A stretch of 40,528 nt of DNA, taken from Mesotaenium endlicherianum. Taxonomy: Eukaryota > Streptophyta > Zygnematophyceae > Zygnematales > Mesotaeniaceae. Of the stretch, positions 31,633 to 40,528 are shown in pieces. Numbering within the stretch: position 1 is the stretch's first letter; every line of letters starts with the position of its first letter. The stretch spans positions 45,770 to 86,297 of the forward strand of contig WELA01000853.1 in assembly GCA_009602735.1 (NCBI GenBank), written 5' to 3'. Under the pieces are notes generated by a model. The model saw only the letters and a program-made list of their open reading frames with translations. It did not search any database and was not told the origin of the DNA. Both the position numbers and the translations under genes were made by a program.

Positions 31633-31958
31633 GATTGTAGAGCAGAAGAACTGCAACTGAAACATATATGAAAGACTTTGTGCTCCATAAACAATTCAGC
31701 TTCATGTGTGCAAAGCTGTCGATTCTGCAATATTTTGCAACTAATAATTCATTTTTAATCATTTTAATTCATTATTTTGTATATAAATATTTATTTGTAA
31801 GTAAAGTAAGACCTTACTTTCAAGCTCCACTTTACAGATTACTATTTGCATGTGCAAAGAATAAATTATGAATTATCAACTGTGATGCTTTGGTGCATGA
31901 GGCACTAAAAAGTACGAAAAATACCCGGACCCCATATGGTCCACTAAGTACAGAGTGT

Positions 31959-32040
31959 GCCTCCACAAAGCTACTGATTAGAATGAAGTGAAATTTGTTT
32001 CATATGATAGGTAAGACACATGCCTACCCCAAATTAAATC
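31959..32040. other. 82 bp of unexplained filler
   Basis: Between the right piggyBac end and the gag stub. It does not match gag of element B at this position. A TTAA lies at 32034-32037. Confidence 0.5.
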
Positions 32041-32166
32041 AACAACTACTGCTTCCAAATAGGTACGGGTTCCCGCTACATGGCTTTCAGCCTGATTTTT
32101 GACATTTTCGTTATCGTGGTTCTCCATGTCTCGGGAGTTGCTAGTTTGAGACATTGTCCTTACCAT
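32041..32166 (-). pseudogene. gag: Element C gag remnant
   Basis: 42 codons homologous to the N-terminus of B Gag ([29 protein letters not shown]), then unrelated sequence. About 1.34 kb of gag between here and the pol junction at 30217 is missing. Confidence 0.88.
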
Positions 32167-32200
32167 ACAAAGAAGACTGTGATAACTGCTCCGATACCAC

Positions 32201-32918
32201 TGAAATGTTTCGACTTACTAAAAAGGCAATTAATAATTAATGAGGATCTTTATATCGGCAAGGAATCTTTATGGTATTTTCTGTTGATTGATTAAACGGC
32301 AAAAGACAACACACTAGCAGTGGAGAATACTCCGAAGTCAAATGGAAGTAAACTAGCATCAATAATGCAATCAGTAAACTCACACATATGCAAGGCTAGG
32401 AGACAGTGCATATCAATGGCTTCTCGCCTTGGATTCAGATCTCTCTCAGTAAGCTGTACAAGATAGTTGGCCTTGTTTCCGAATGCCCAACTCGAGAGCA
32501 ATACCTAGCATATGTACATGGAATGAGTTTACTGTTCAACGGCCAGTGCGATGGCACCGCCTACCTGGGAGTTAACCACGTTGGTAGGACCTCGGTTAAC
32601 CAAATCCACCGCCATGTTCTATCATCCCGAATCGCCATCCATCCTAAGGATGTCATCTGGCCATTCATCTAGCACACCACACTTAGATGCATATTTAGGC
32701 AGTCGCTGCTACCGAGTACGAAAGTCAGCTGGCTGTCAAAGAATGTGTCAGCAAGCTGACCTAAGTTGACTTCAGCCTGCTGCCCCCGGCTGAGTCGTTT
32801 AACTGATTGTTTTATAAAATCCAGCAGACTCAATATTAACTATAGTTCAGCAGGCTGAACTTATTTAAGTATTATATTTAAATGAATATTATATCAACCA
32901 ATATACTGATTCATTACA
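32201..32918 (-). repeat. Element C 5' LTR
   Basis: 718 bp, TGAAATGTTTCGAC ... GATTCATTACA; hairpin at 32724-32760. The primer-binding site TGGTATCGGAGC is at 32188-32199 on the element strand. Confidence 0.93.
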
Positions 32919-33561
32919 ATAAGGCACTTGTGGCATGAAGCACTGCCCAATCACCTATCTTCTGTTGGGCACTCTTGGCCTCTGGGATAGACATCCAAAC
33001 AGCTTGGATAGCTTGTTCTCCTATCATCTTGACAGCCTCATGTCTAATCACTCTCAGATGAGAGTATCTAAGTGCTGCTGTATACATGAAAAGAATGCAA
33101 GCAGCTCTCATAAGCTTGTCTGTTGGAGCATCTTGATAAGCATATAACTGCATGATTTCTGACACCTTGCCAAGGCTAATAGGGGCCTTGCACTGATCAG
33201 GCCTAGGCAAGATCTTTTCTGCAGTCCTCCTGAGATTTCTCATGCCCAGACTCTCTGTAGGGCTCTGCATGTTAAGCAAATTATGCATACAGAATATAGC
33301 AGCCGAGGACAGCTTGAACACGAATATAGAGACTCCTATATCCAGCAAGTGGAGGAAATAGAGCCTTACTACTTGCTCCGAGGCAGGGAGGTCTTGAACT
33401 TGCATCTCCAGGCACCACTGCTGGAATCTCCTCCAGTAGCAGTCATAAGTTCTCAATGAGCTAGGGGCCATCGTCTTAAGGGCCATCTCCATGCCAGTAG
33501 CCTCCAGCTTGCTCAGAACAGGGTGGGTAGCCACCCATATGTCTGCGTGGATCCCGGCCAT
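32919..33561 (-). pseudogene. Element D tyrosine recombinase, N-terminal part
   Basis: About 214 codons from the ATG at 33561 to the ATAAG duplication. Residues 1-90 form the SAM-like core-binding domain (SSLRTYDCYWRRFQQWC, SEQVVRLYFLHLL). The catalytic domain begins near 120 and includes the first Arg in MYTAALRYSHLRVI. The rest is at 22656-23085. The start overlaps the end of the RT/RNase H frame, as is common in DIRS-group elements. Confidence 0.82.
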
Positions 33562-33798
33562 CCACCCTCAATGTCATCATGTGACAAATAGGGTTGCCTC
33601 TCCCAGCAAATGCAGATTTATGAGTTCTTACTAGCAGAACCTCCTGGCTGGGCCCCATGTAGGAAGATTCCGAGATAAAAGGGGCCCACACACCTCTGCT
33701 AACATGCAACCTAGGCCACCAGCTGGCAGCGTGCCATTCTGGGATAACTAGAGTGCATACAGCTCTGCATCTAAGGGTATGTTGCACAGTTGCTAGAG
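33562..33798 (-). pseudogene. RT/RNase H C-terminal end, out of frame
   Basis: In the next frame, after the stop of the RT ORF, the sequence reads CTLVIPEWHAASWWPRL, the conserved end segment of DIRS-type RNase H proteins. It belongs to 33799-35442. The break is at the run of six Gs at 33810-33815. Confidence 0.65.
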
Positions 33799-35442
33799 TC
33801 AGTTCCGGAGGGGGGAAGCAGTAGTTTTATCCTCCTGCCAGTTTTCAGTGAAGGCATTAATAGCCTCTGATCTAGGGTAAGGCCATTTTGATTTAAATTT
33901 GGCACACTTGGTATTATCTAAGTGAGCAAACCTGTCTATGGATTGGGACCCCCATTTCTCCTCTAATCCGTCAAACGCGCCCGGATGCAACTCAAAATCA
34001 TCTCTTTCCAGCTGAATGGAAACATCAGAAAGACTATCCTCAGACCAAGGTGTCAACCATTCCAGTTGCAAGGCAAGCTTGAAAGGGACAGTGAGGGCAT
34101 AGAACTCCCTAATGAGCTGGGCCATCTGAGGGTCTGGATGAACTCCTTGCTCAAGAGCAGATAATATATCATAATCCTGGAACCTGATCAGCAATTGTTT
34201 GTCCTGTATATAAGGCTGCGCCAGCTGGAGAGCTGTTATAGCTCCTTGCACTCCACTAGCCACATAAGAAGATGAGGTTGAAATTGTAGATTTTCCTGAA
34301 GTCTCATATTTCTTTCCAGATGTTAAATCTGTCATCAGAGCTGCCCAAGACCTTTGGCAAACTTGCAGGAGCATGACCACATCTGGGGACAGGTTGGTCT
34401 TAATAGGAACTCCATTGTGTTGGTCAAAATGAGCTATCCAAAACTGAAGCTCAGGTCCTACTCCTGGTAGACAAGGGACCTTATCCGCGCATTCTTGTTT
34501 CTGGGCTATTGTCTTGAAGAGGGCTTTAGTACAGAGACTGGTAATGACTTCAAAGGCAGGCTTCATGGAGACAATTTGACCAGCTACAGATGCTACCTTC
34601 TTCACCTTGACCAAATAACCTTTCTGGAACATATATTCCAATTTCCTCAAGGCTACCAGTAGCTTCTGCTTTCTCTGAACATCAATGTAGAGCCACATAG
34701 ACTTGGAGTTGACAATGACTTCCAAGAATCTTAGAACTCTAGTAGGTTCAAGTACAGCCTTCTGTCTATTCACTATGAAACCAACTGAGAGAAAAGCCTT
34801 TAGCACCTTATCCAGGTGCTGCTGGTGGGTCTCCAATGTTCTTGCACAACAGAGAAAATCATCCAGATATGGTAAAATCTTGATACCCTCATCTCTCCAC
34901 CTGCCTACTAACTCCTTTAGGACCCTAGTGAAGACATGAGGAGCTGTAGCTAGCCCAAAAGGGAGGGAGCAAAAAGCATAGGTAATTCTCTCTAGTTGGA
35001 AAGCTAGAAAAGAATAGAAGGTTGGGTGAACAGGTATGTGATGATAGCCAGACTTAAGATCTACGGAGAACATATAGTTATTTCTTTCCAGCACATCTGA
35101 AAGCTTAGATATGCCTTCATATTTGAAATGCTCAACCTTTAGAGACTTATTGACAATTCTAAGGTCTAGAATAAGTCTAGGCTTCTTCCCTTCCACAACA
35201 TGAAGTGGACTAATGCACAAAGGAGGTGTAGTGTCTGACCAGATTTTGGCAGCACCTGTAACCACCAGCTCATTGACAGCTTCTCTGGCAAAGGACATAT
35301 AAGCCATCAATGATTTGTGGTTCTCTTTTATAAAAAGTGGAAGAGGGTTGTCTCTCCATTCCAGCCTGTAACCTCTGTCAATGGTAGAGAGCACAAATCT
35401 GTTTGTGCACCAAGATCTCCACCATGCAACTCTCTGGGTCAA
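33799..35442 (-). pseudogene. Element D reverse transcriptase/RNase H (frameshifted)
   Basis: 547 codons from a non-ATG start; the frame is open upstream to about 35494, and the first in-frame ATG is at MAYMSFAREAV. RT motifs: KPRLILDLRIVNK, SVDLKSGYHHIPV, LPFGLATAPHVFT and the catalytic YLDD (KILPYLDDFLCCA) near residue 190. An RNase H-like part follows, with DRFAHLDNTKCAKFKSKWPYP near the C-terminus, typical of DIRS-group proteins. This RT is closer in style to DIRS than to Ty3/gypsy. A homopolymer shift removes the last part. It copies element RNA in a cycle ending in a circular DNA for the recombinase. Confidence 0.88.
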
Positions 35443-35494
35443 GCGTTTAGCCAGCCCTAAAACTTCTAGGAGGGAGCCAGCCTTGCTGGCCTCC

Positions 35495-35916
35495 TAAAAT
35501 TCCTCTCTCTGACCCAACAATATCAAGAATTTTACATCATCATCATCCAGTGCCTCTGGCATGCACAACACAATAGATTAGCTGCCATCTCTCAGGTTGA
35601 TTGTCTCAACCTTTGTCAATCTGATTGTCTCAGATTTCTGTCAAGTCTGATTGTCTCAGACTGACCTCACTGCTAGACTCAAAGTCTGCATGATTCAAAT
35701 AGGTAGACGTGCGATCTTATTGTCAAGACAGCAGCATTTCAACTTTCTTACAGCTGGTTGTCACAATTGATATTCATCAATTATTGAATGGATCCAAGCA
35801 CAATCATACAATAAAGCAATTGCGCCATTCACATCAATGTATTCTAGAGACATTTTGCAAATTGGCTTACAGCCTTAAATCACCATTGGCTGGTACAAAG
35901 TTATCTCTATTGACTC
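35495..35916 (-). other. Element D gag-RT spacer
   Basis: 420 bp with several stops in all frames on the element strand. It includes a repeated GATTGTCTCA motif (35599, 35625, 35650). I see no gene. The original RT start may lie here in decayed form. Confidence 0.5.
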
Positions 35917-37027
35917 CTATGCCTGCCTCTGATTGCCTGTGAAATTATTCTGGAGTGGGGGCTGCTGCCTATTGTTGTTGACCGGGGAAGGTAACTGAGG
36001 AGGGCCATTGAAGTTGTTGAAAGTAGGGTTAAATTGCTGGGGGGGTTGGTTGAACTGATTCATCTGCTGCTGAGCCATCTGAGGAGCGACCTGATAATAA
36101 GGCTTGTTATACAGACAGGCCTTAGAAGTATGGCCAGGGGCATTGCACGTGAAACATATCCAACTGTCCTTCACTGCCTGAGGAATAGGCTGGCGTTGTC
36201 GATTATTTTCTTGTGTCGTAGTTTTTTTGGCAATTTTGAGCAGCAACAGTAGGTTCGGGCTTCTTCCTCTTAGCTAGGAATTTAGATAACTTGTCTTCCC
36301 ACTCATTCTCAGCCTTGCCCAAATACATGAACCTATTCACCTCCACCACCACATTCCAACCATGAGCATCTGCAGTATTTATTTGCCTAGCTCTCTGAGA
36401 AATTGTGGACAAACCTTCAGTAAGGAGCTTCTTGGCTTCCTCCACATCCTGCTTTTTCAGGGCTGCTTGGGTATCGTCAATCAGGTCCACCATATCAGAG
36501 CAAATCTTCATATGTAGCTTGTTGATGTCGGACAGCTTGTGGTCACCCATAATGTCCTGCTTCAGCTTAATCTTCTTCACTTGTTGTACCCATTTATCAT
36601 TGTCAGACGCTTTGTTAACTTTGTCTTCGGCCAGCGTAGTATTCAGCTGCTGCAATTGACCGATTTGCTGTGTGACAGAAGCGAGGCTAGGCCCTTGAGC
36701 TGGAGCGGCGGCTGGGGGATTACCAGGAGGAGGAGGGGGAGGGAGCTCTTCCTCACTTGCTCTTGTAACTCTCTCTTGGAACCACTGCTCGAAGAGAGCA
36801 CGCTGAGTAGCTGTTTTTGAAGACTCACCAGAGGTGTTCTCCATTTGAGATCTGGTGCCAGTATTGCCCTGGCTAGCAAGATTGACTTCTGTAATTCCTC
36901 CCGTTGCAGCAAGAGTGTTGACTGTAGTGTTGCAATTTTCTGCCATGACTAAAGCTTGCAAGCTAGCACGTAAGTGCGAATTCTGAGTTGCTCTGTGCTG
37001 CAACGCTCTAGAACGGATATGTGACAT
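35917..37027 (-). pseudogene. gag: Element D Gag (frameshifted)
   Basis: First frame: ATG at 37027 (MSHIRSRALQ) or, more likely by composition, 36946 (MAENCNTTVN), running to 36203. It has a Pro-rich segment (ELPPPPPPGNPP), then a helical region with VEEAKKLLTEGLSTISQRARQI. A second frame (36246-35917) holds the zinc knuckle CFTCNAPGHTSKAC and a Gln/Asn/Pro-rich tail (QQMNQFNQPPQQFNPTFNNFNGPPQ). The two overlap at a run of seven As (element strand, near 36223-36230); one extra A explains the shift. Single-knuckle Gag proteins of this kind are usual in DIRS-group elements. Confidence 0.75.
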
Positions 37028-37049
37028 GGGACAAAAAAATTGACGCGCG

Positions 37050-37296
37050 GATTCTAACAGCACTGTAGAAATGCACTGCAATGCGTTCTCTAATCTTTCC
37101 TGCCTTCTATATACTTGTAGGATTTTCTAGCTTCTATCAGCTTGCCTACTCTCGTGAGATTGTAAGATGGAGTTTCTATGCTGCATGGAGCTTATACATT
37201 TGACATAGACATTGAACTTTTTGAACTAGATCATGTGTGAAAGTGTAGAAAATTTCTGCACTTTCAAATTTCAATTTAATTTCATTAAATTGCCAG
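37050..37296 (-). repeat. Element D repeat A1
   Basis: 247 bp, a near-copy of A2 (22045-22292). It marks the 5' end of element D. A MITE starts 8 bp beyond it. Confidence 0.9.
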
Positions 37297-37303
37297 CTTG
37301 GCG

Positions 37304-37541
37304 CATGGGGGGGAAACTCCCTTCGAGAATCCGGGTGAAATAGCGCCCATACTTCAAGGTTTTAAATTAGCGCCCTGAAATCAAAATGTAGAGATTTGTA
37401 CAGTGAATTAGCGACCTTTAATCAAACAAATATGTAATAATAGCGTCCTGAAATCAAAGTTAGGAAATTTAGTGACAAGATTCGAAAATTTAAGGCTCCG
37501 AATTCAAAATCTCGGAAAATTCGCGCCAGTTTCCACCCATG
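37304..37541. mobile_element. MITE copy 1, hAT-like
   Basis: 238 bp with ends CATGGGGGGGAAACT and AGTTTCCACCCATG (inverted). The 8-bp flanks GCTTGGCG and ACTTGGCA match at the six inner positions. Internal AGCGCC(C) and CCTGAAATCAAA motifs repeat. There is no coding frame. Confidence 0.85.
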
Positions 37542-37549
37542 ACTTGGCA

Positions 37550-38079
37550 CGACATAAATTATCATAGAGGTACCTGCGAGCCATGGCCCACCGCAGCCCT
37601 CCGTCACCGAAGTCGTCTCGTAGCACTTCCGAGCCCTGTCGTGAGGTGGTCGTGAGTCGTGAGTCTTGAGTCGTGCGTCGTGACCCGTGAGCCGGCTTGT
37701 GGAGGGAAGAAGAGCCGGTGTGCGCGGACGCGGGTAGGTTCTAGCTGGGCAATGGTCACTGGTGGGCAGCCATTTCTGCCCTGGGCTGCCCTGTACGCCG
37801 CGTCACGTTTTTTCGCAGCCGCGGTTGAGATTGCAAGAAGTGGCTAGAAGTCTCTTGTAAAGTGAACACGCTCGAGCCTCAGGCACACTGGATGTCAGTT
37901 AGCAGTGTTCAAAAGTCGTGGACTTTCACGGAAGTCAGTGAGTTCGTGTGGTCGAAAATGTACAGCGTGTATTCTTTCGCTTCATTGTCGTCAACACAAA
38001 TTTATACCTACGTGGCTTTTTCTTTTATTCACTTTAATAGACGACGAGGCTCGGCGCAAGTTGGTTTTGACGTTCGGAG
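37550..38079. other. Unique-looking GC-richer stretch between the MITEs
   Basis: 530 bp with no frame I can support. It may be 5' flank of the gene downstream. It includes short GTCGTGAGTCGTGAGTC-type repeats near 37650-37690. Confidence 0.4.
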
Positions 38080-38327
38080 CATGGGGGGGAAACTCCCTTC
38101 GAGAATCCGGGTGAAATAGCGCCCATAATTCAAGGTTTTAAATTAGCGCCCTGAAATCTAAATATCAAAATTAGTACAATAAATTAGCCCGTTTTAATCA
38201 AACAATTATGTATTAATAGCGCCCTGAAATCAAACTTAGGAAATTTAGTGACAAAAATTCAAAAATTCAAAAATTCAAGGCTCCGAATTCAAAATCTCGG
38301 AAAATTAGCGCCAGTTTCCACCCCATG
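38080..38327. mobile_element. MITE copy 2, hAT-like
   Basis: 248 bp, same orientation as copy 1 and about 85-90% alike by eye, with CATGGGGGGGAAACT and AGTTTCCACCCCATG ends. Perfect 8-bp target duplication GTTCGGAG at 38072-38079 and 38328-38335. Confidence 0.93.
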
Positions 38328-38335
38328 GTTCGGAG

Positions 38336-38664
38336 TCATTCGTAGTTCTTGAGGCGCTCTCACCGTCAAAGGCCCGAACAGGGCCCGAACCTTTTGGTTG
38401 TCGCTATCCAGGACGAGAGAAAGAGCGGTATATCAAGACGCTTGAAACGGGGACGTCAAGGAAGTGCATGGTGTATACTGTGAAGAAGGGGACGGCAGGC
38501 AAGTGGTCCATATCCTGTAGAGGCTTGCACGAGAGAGAAGACGAGTATAATAGCAAGACCTGCTCGGCCGAAAAGGAGGAACGAAGCAACGTTTAGCTGC
38601 GGCACATACTTTTATCCTGTCATCCATACCAGACGACATTGTATAATCGTTTCTTGCCTTTCCA
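38336..38664 (+). other. Upstream region or 5' UTR of the monooxygenase gene
   Basis: No clear coding exon. It ends in a pyrimidine-rich acceptor-like TTTCTTGCCTTTCCAG at 38664, so an intron may end there and a leader exon may lie upstream. Confidence 0.4.
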
Positions 38665-38841
38665 GGGGCAAGCGCTTGCAATGGAAAAACCCATTGATGT
38701 TGTCATCATAGGAGCTGGGCCTGCTGGCTTGTTGCTGGCCAACTACTTACTGACATTCGGCAACAAGAAATATAATGTGGCAATTTACGAGAGGGGCGAC
38801 GACCCCCGAGTGGTCCATAGCAAGGGCCCTTCTACTCGCAG
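38665..38841 (+). CDS. FAD-dependent monooxygenase, kynurenine-3-monooxygenase-like, exon
   Basis: ATG at 38681. The first 53 codons are the N-terminal FAD-binding Rossmann unit: a beta strand, GAGPAG (the GxGxxG dinucleotide fold at about residues 11-16), a helix, then AIYERGDDPRVVHSKGPSTR, where the Glu closes the ADP-ribose site. YERxxDPR is typical of kynurenine 3-monooxygenase and related aromatic hydroxylases. A donor GTAGGT follows codon phase 2 at 38842. The rest of the enzyme (the DG and GD motifs) is not in this window, or is in exons I cannot recognise. This is the only host-type gene supported. The exact substrate is unknown. Confidence 0.65.
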
Positions 38842-38931
38842 GTAGGTCCTCATCTTGACTTCTTGTACAAAAGTCGGAGTCTCCGTTAGTACCATATTAA
38901 CCGCTTCATTCTGGGCTGAAGGAGCAAACAG

Positions 38932-38997
38932 ATTGCTCCGACTTGGGCTCGCTGCTCGCATGGACAAGATCCATGCACTGGGCTATACTGCACACGT
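38932..38997 (+). CDS. Possible second exon of the monooxygenase
   Basis: After an ACAG acceptor, the single base A completes the split codon and the frame reads LLRLGLAARMDKIHALGYTAH, up to a GTAAGC donor at 38998. Phase fits exon 1, and the LxRLGL segment resembles the helix after the Rossmann unit, but it is short and cannot be proven here. Confidence 0.35.
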
Positions 38998-39002
38998 GTA
39001 AG

Positions 39003-40165
39003 CATTGAGAAAAAAATAATCTTTTGAGAAACATTGGCTAGGAAGAAGGCATAAATAACGACCAAAGCGTCCAGCATAAGAGATTCTCGGTTGGAGACCA
39101 ACTTGTGCCTTCTATCCGGAAGTTTAGAACACAGTATAAAGATTGTCAACGCCTTGTTATTTTCTGCTAAATTGCGGCGCTACCTCATGGCCTAGAAAAG
39201 AGGACTCTGAGAACGCACGAAACAGAACCCAAGAAGTGCCGAGAAGGGGTCAGCTGTTTTGTGGAGCCTGACCGGCATGCTTGGTCAGGCAAGATCGTTG
39301 CCCACTAAGAAAAGAGGCCCTTGCCTTATAGAGGAATCAAGCCAGCTGGATCAAGCTGCAGGATGAAAAGGGTGTCTCAGTCTCACTACTGTGCCTGCAT
39401 GTGAAAGTGAATAGTTAAGTGGGCTGAGCTGGAGCCGGGTGGGCAGTCCGTCAAATCTTTGGGAGAGGTCTACATGGACGAATTGATTGTACGGAAAAAA
39501 GAGCCTGACTGAGAGAACATGGACCGGTGGGACAGGAGTAGGCAAGGGTGGCAACGAAGCATTGACGTGCATGTATGTATCTATTTATGACGAAATAAGT
39601 CATAATATGTATGGCATAATGGAACAGGGCTCCACAAAGGCCAGGTGCTGCTCAGGCTAGGGCCTCTGAAGAATGCCCTTGCATTGCTTAAATTAAAATG
39701 GTTATTCGCGAAACCGCAGTCTCCATCTGCCTTTTCTTGGTGCTCTCCCCCGCCCAAAGAGGTCAGCTGTCGCGAATGGATAAATGCATCAAGGGGAGCG
39801 TGTGTGTACATCAGCAGGCTAAGGCAAGCATGGGGGGGCGGGGGGGGTGAGTCGTACGGTCATCAAAACTTGTTTCTTTGTTGCGGAGTAATATCTCAGA
39901 GAATTTTTTGAAAGAGAGTGCCAGGGAGAAAGGAGAAGAGCCCAAAAGAGGAAAGAGGATGAGGAGAAGGCAGGAGGAAGGGGGGGTGGGGGTAAGGATG
40001 GGGACAAAAGGGGGGAGAAGGGAAAAGGGAAGGAGGAGGTGCCTCATCCGAACAGGAGCCGGACTTCTGGACCAAGTGTGAACACTGAGCCAGCGGCTCA
40101 ATCTCAAGGGATTGCAGCCGTAGCCGCATGGGTGTGGCCTACGCTGGCTTCTTGTGTTGTGATGT
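39003..40165. other. No gene recognised; intron or intergenic
   Basis: It probably includes introns of the monooxygenase gene. There is a G-rich stretch at 39831-39848 and a purine-rich tract at about 39900-40050. Frames overlap on both strands and lack motifs. Confidence 0.45.
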
Positions 40166-40274
40166 GGGGACAGAGGGACGGGGACAGGGACGGGGACGGG
40201 GACGGGGATGGGGATGGGGATGGGGACGGGGACGGGGACGGGGACGGTGACGGTGACGGTGACGGTGATGGTGC
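40166..40274. repeat. GGGGAC/GGGGAT and GGTGAC minisatellite
   Basis: About 17 tandem hexamers: GGGGAC and GGGGAT, then GGTGAC and GGTGAT. Strand-asymmetric G runs could fold as G-quadruplexes. Confidence 0.95.
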
Positions 40275-40340
40275 GTGGTGCTGATGGTGAGCCCTCGCAT
40301 TTCTTAGTCTCTTGATGTAATGACTGGCCTCGAGCACGGG

Positions 40341-40384
40341 GGCGATGGCGATGGCGATGGCGATAGTGACAGCGACAGCGGCGG
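40341..40384. repeat. GGCGAT and GACAGC short tandem repeat
   Basis: Several GGCGATGGCGAT hexamers followed by AGCGACAGCGGCG. Continues the repeat-rich end of the window. Confidence 0.8.
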
Positions 40385-40528
40385 ACGTCGAGATTGTTGG
40401 CGGCAGTGACAGGAATGCAGCGCCATTGTGAGCGGGGCAGCGGCTGTACGACTGACGACGACGGCATCTGCCGCACTCTGTTTGGGGTGGGGGTGTGGGG
40501 ATATGTCGGGGAGATTTTTTTTCTTTGG

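Larger units (their letters stand above)
30220..31958 (+). mobile_element. Internally deleted piggyBac element
   Basis: 1739 bp, inserted at TTAA (30216-30219). The left end CACTAGGTATCCCATTGGACC and the right end read inward (ACACTCTGTACTTAGTGGACC) share ACACT, GTA and TGGACCATAT, so both termini are recognisable. The right flank is GCCT, not TTAA. Two plus-strand frames encode the N-terminal region and the C-terminal end of a transposase; the catalytic core between them is gone. It is therefore non-autonomous. The insertion split the gag/pol junction of element C exactly in the frameshift heptamer. Confidence 0.75.
23086..32918 (-). mobile_element. Element C: dead B-like chromovirus with nested insertions
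   Basis: A 9.83-kb minus-strand element bounded by exact ATAAG duplications (23081-23085 and 32919-32923). LTRs of 717 and 718 bp differ clearly more than those of B, so it is older. In its own sense: 5' LTR, primer site (32188-32199), a 42-codon gag stub, piggyBac (30220-31958), a pol with several stops and shifts, two internal polypurine-like sites, an ORF3 pseudogene with an A-family solo LTR, the 3' polypurine tract (23805-23817) and the 3' LTR. About 1.34 kb of gag is missing. It inserted in the recombinase gene of element D. Confidence 0.93.
21643..37296 (-). mobile_element. Element D: tyrosine-recombinase retrotransposon (PAT/Ngaro-like)
   Basis: About 5.8 kb once the 9.83-kb element C and one ATAAG copy are removed. 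In its own sense: repeat A1 (37296-37050), gag, RT/RNase H, tyrosine recombinase, then B1 (22405-22293), A2 (22292-22045), a 289-bp spacer and B2 (21755-21643). Split direct repeats of the form A1 ... B1-A2-B2, with a tyrosine recombinase instead of an integrase, define the DIRS-order PAT/Ngaro type. The B1-A2 junction matches what joining the outer ends of B2 and A1 would give, as expected for replication through a circle. Gag and RT each have a homopolymer-type frameshift, and the recombinase is cut by element C, so this copy is dead. Confidence 0.85.

Noticed and set aside
39811..40476. A 221-codon minus-strand frame with PVPVPVPIPIP repeats
   Set aside because: It is the translation of the hexamer minisatellite; no ordinary protein composition or motif.

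Overview
This is a repeat-dense nuclear segment from a eukaryote. Nearly every long reading frame belongs to a transposable element. The mix (chromodomain Ty3/gypsy elements with an initiator-tRNA-Met-like primer site, a tyrosine-recombinase retrotransposon of the DIRS/PAT/Ngaro group, a piggyBac remnant, hAT-like MITEs, one intron-containing gene start) suggests a green-lineage alga, perhaps a charophyte. I cannot name the species from sequence alone.

Layout. 1-2498: a CT microsatellite and a mosaic of decayed LTRs, in both orientations, related to the element B family. 2499-9178: element A, a young intact chromovirus on the minus strand (gag, pol, about 99% identical LTRs) inserted in one of those old LTRs. 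9463-18281: element B, a second full-length minus-strand chromovirus (target duplication ATTAA), inserted in another old LTR. B has a long third ORF downstream of pol. 18850-21642: more LTR debris, then about 2.4 kb in which I see no gene. 21643-37296: element D, a minus-strand tyrosine-recombinase retrotransposon with split direct repeats (A1 ... B1-A2-B2). Its recombinase gene is cut by element C (23086-32918, target duplication ATAAG), a dead relative of B. C itself carries a solo LTR of the A family (24182-24686) and an internally deleted piggyBac (30220-31958). 37304-37541 and 38080-38327: two MITEs with 15-bp inverted ends and 8-bp target duplications. 38665 onward: the 5' exon or exons of an FAD-dependent, kynurenine-3-monooxygenase-like gene, the only host gene I can support. 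The window ends in GGGGAC-type minisatellite.

How the parts work. In A and B, gag and pol overlap in the -1 frame, and each overlap holds a canonical slippery heptamer (A AAA AAC in A; T TTA AAA in B), so Pol is probably made by -1 ribosomal frameshifting. B's third ORF (558 aa: coiled coil, a conserved central domain, an acidic tract and an RS-rich tail) starts one base after a CAG acceptor that follows a TACTAAC branch-point motif, and it lies between two copies of a polypurine tract. The same gene, broken, is present in C. Between B and C, pol and LTRs are nearly alike, but the third ORF is only about half identical at protein level by eye. This third ORF module is the best candidate in the window for something not yet described. 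All identities here were judged by eye, not computed.
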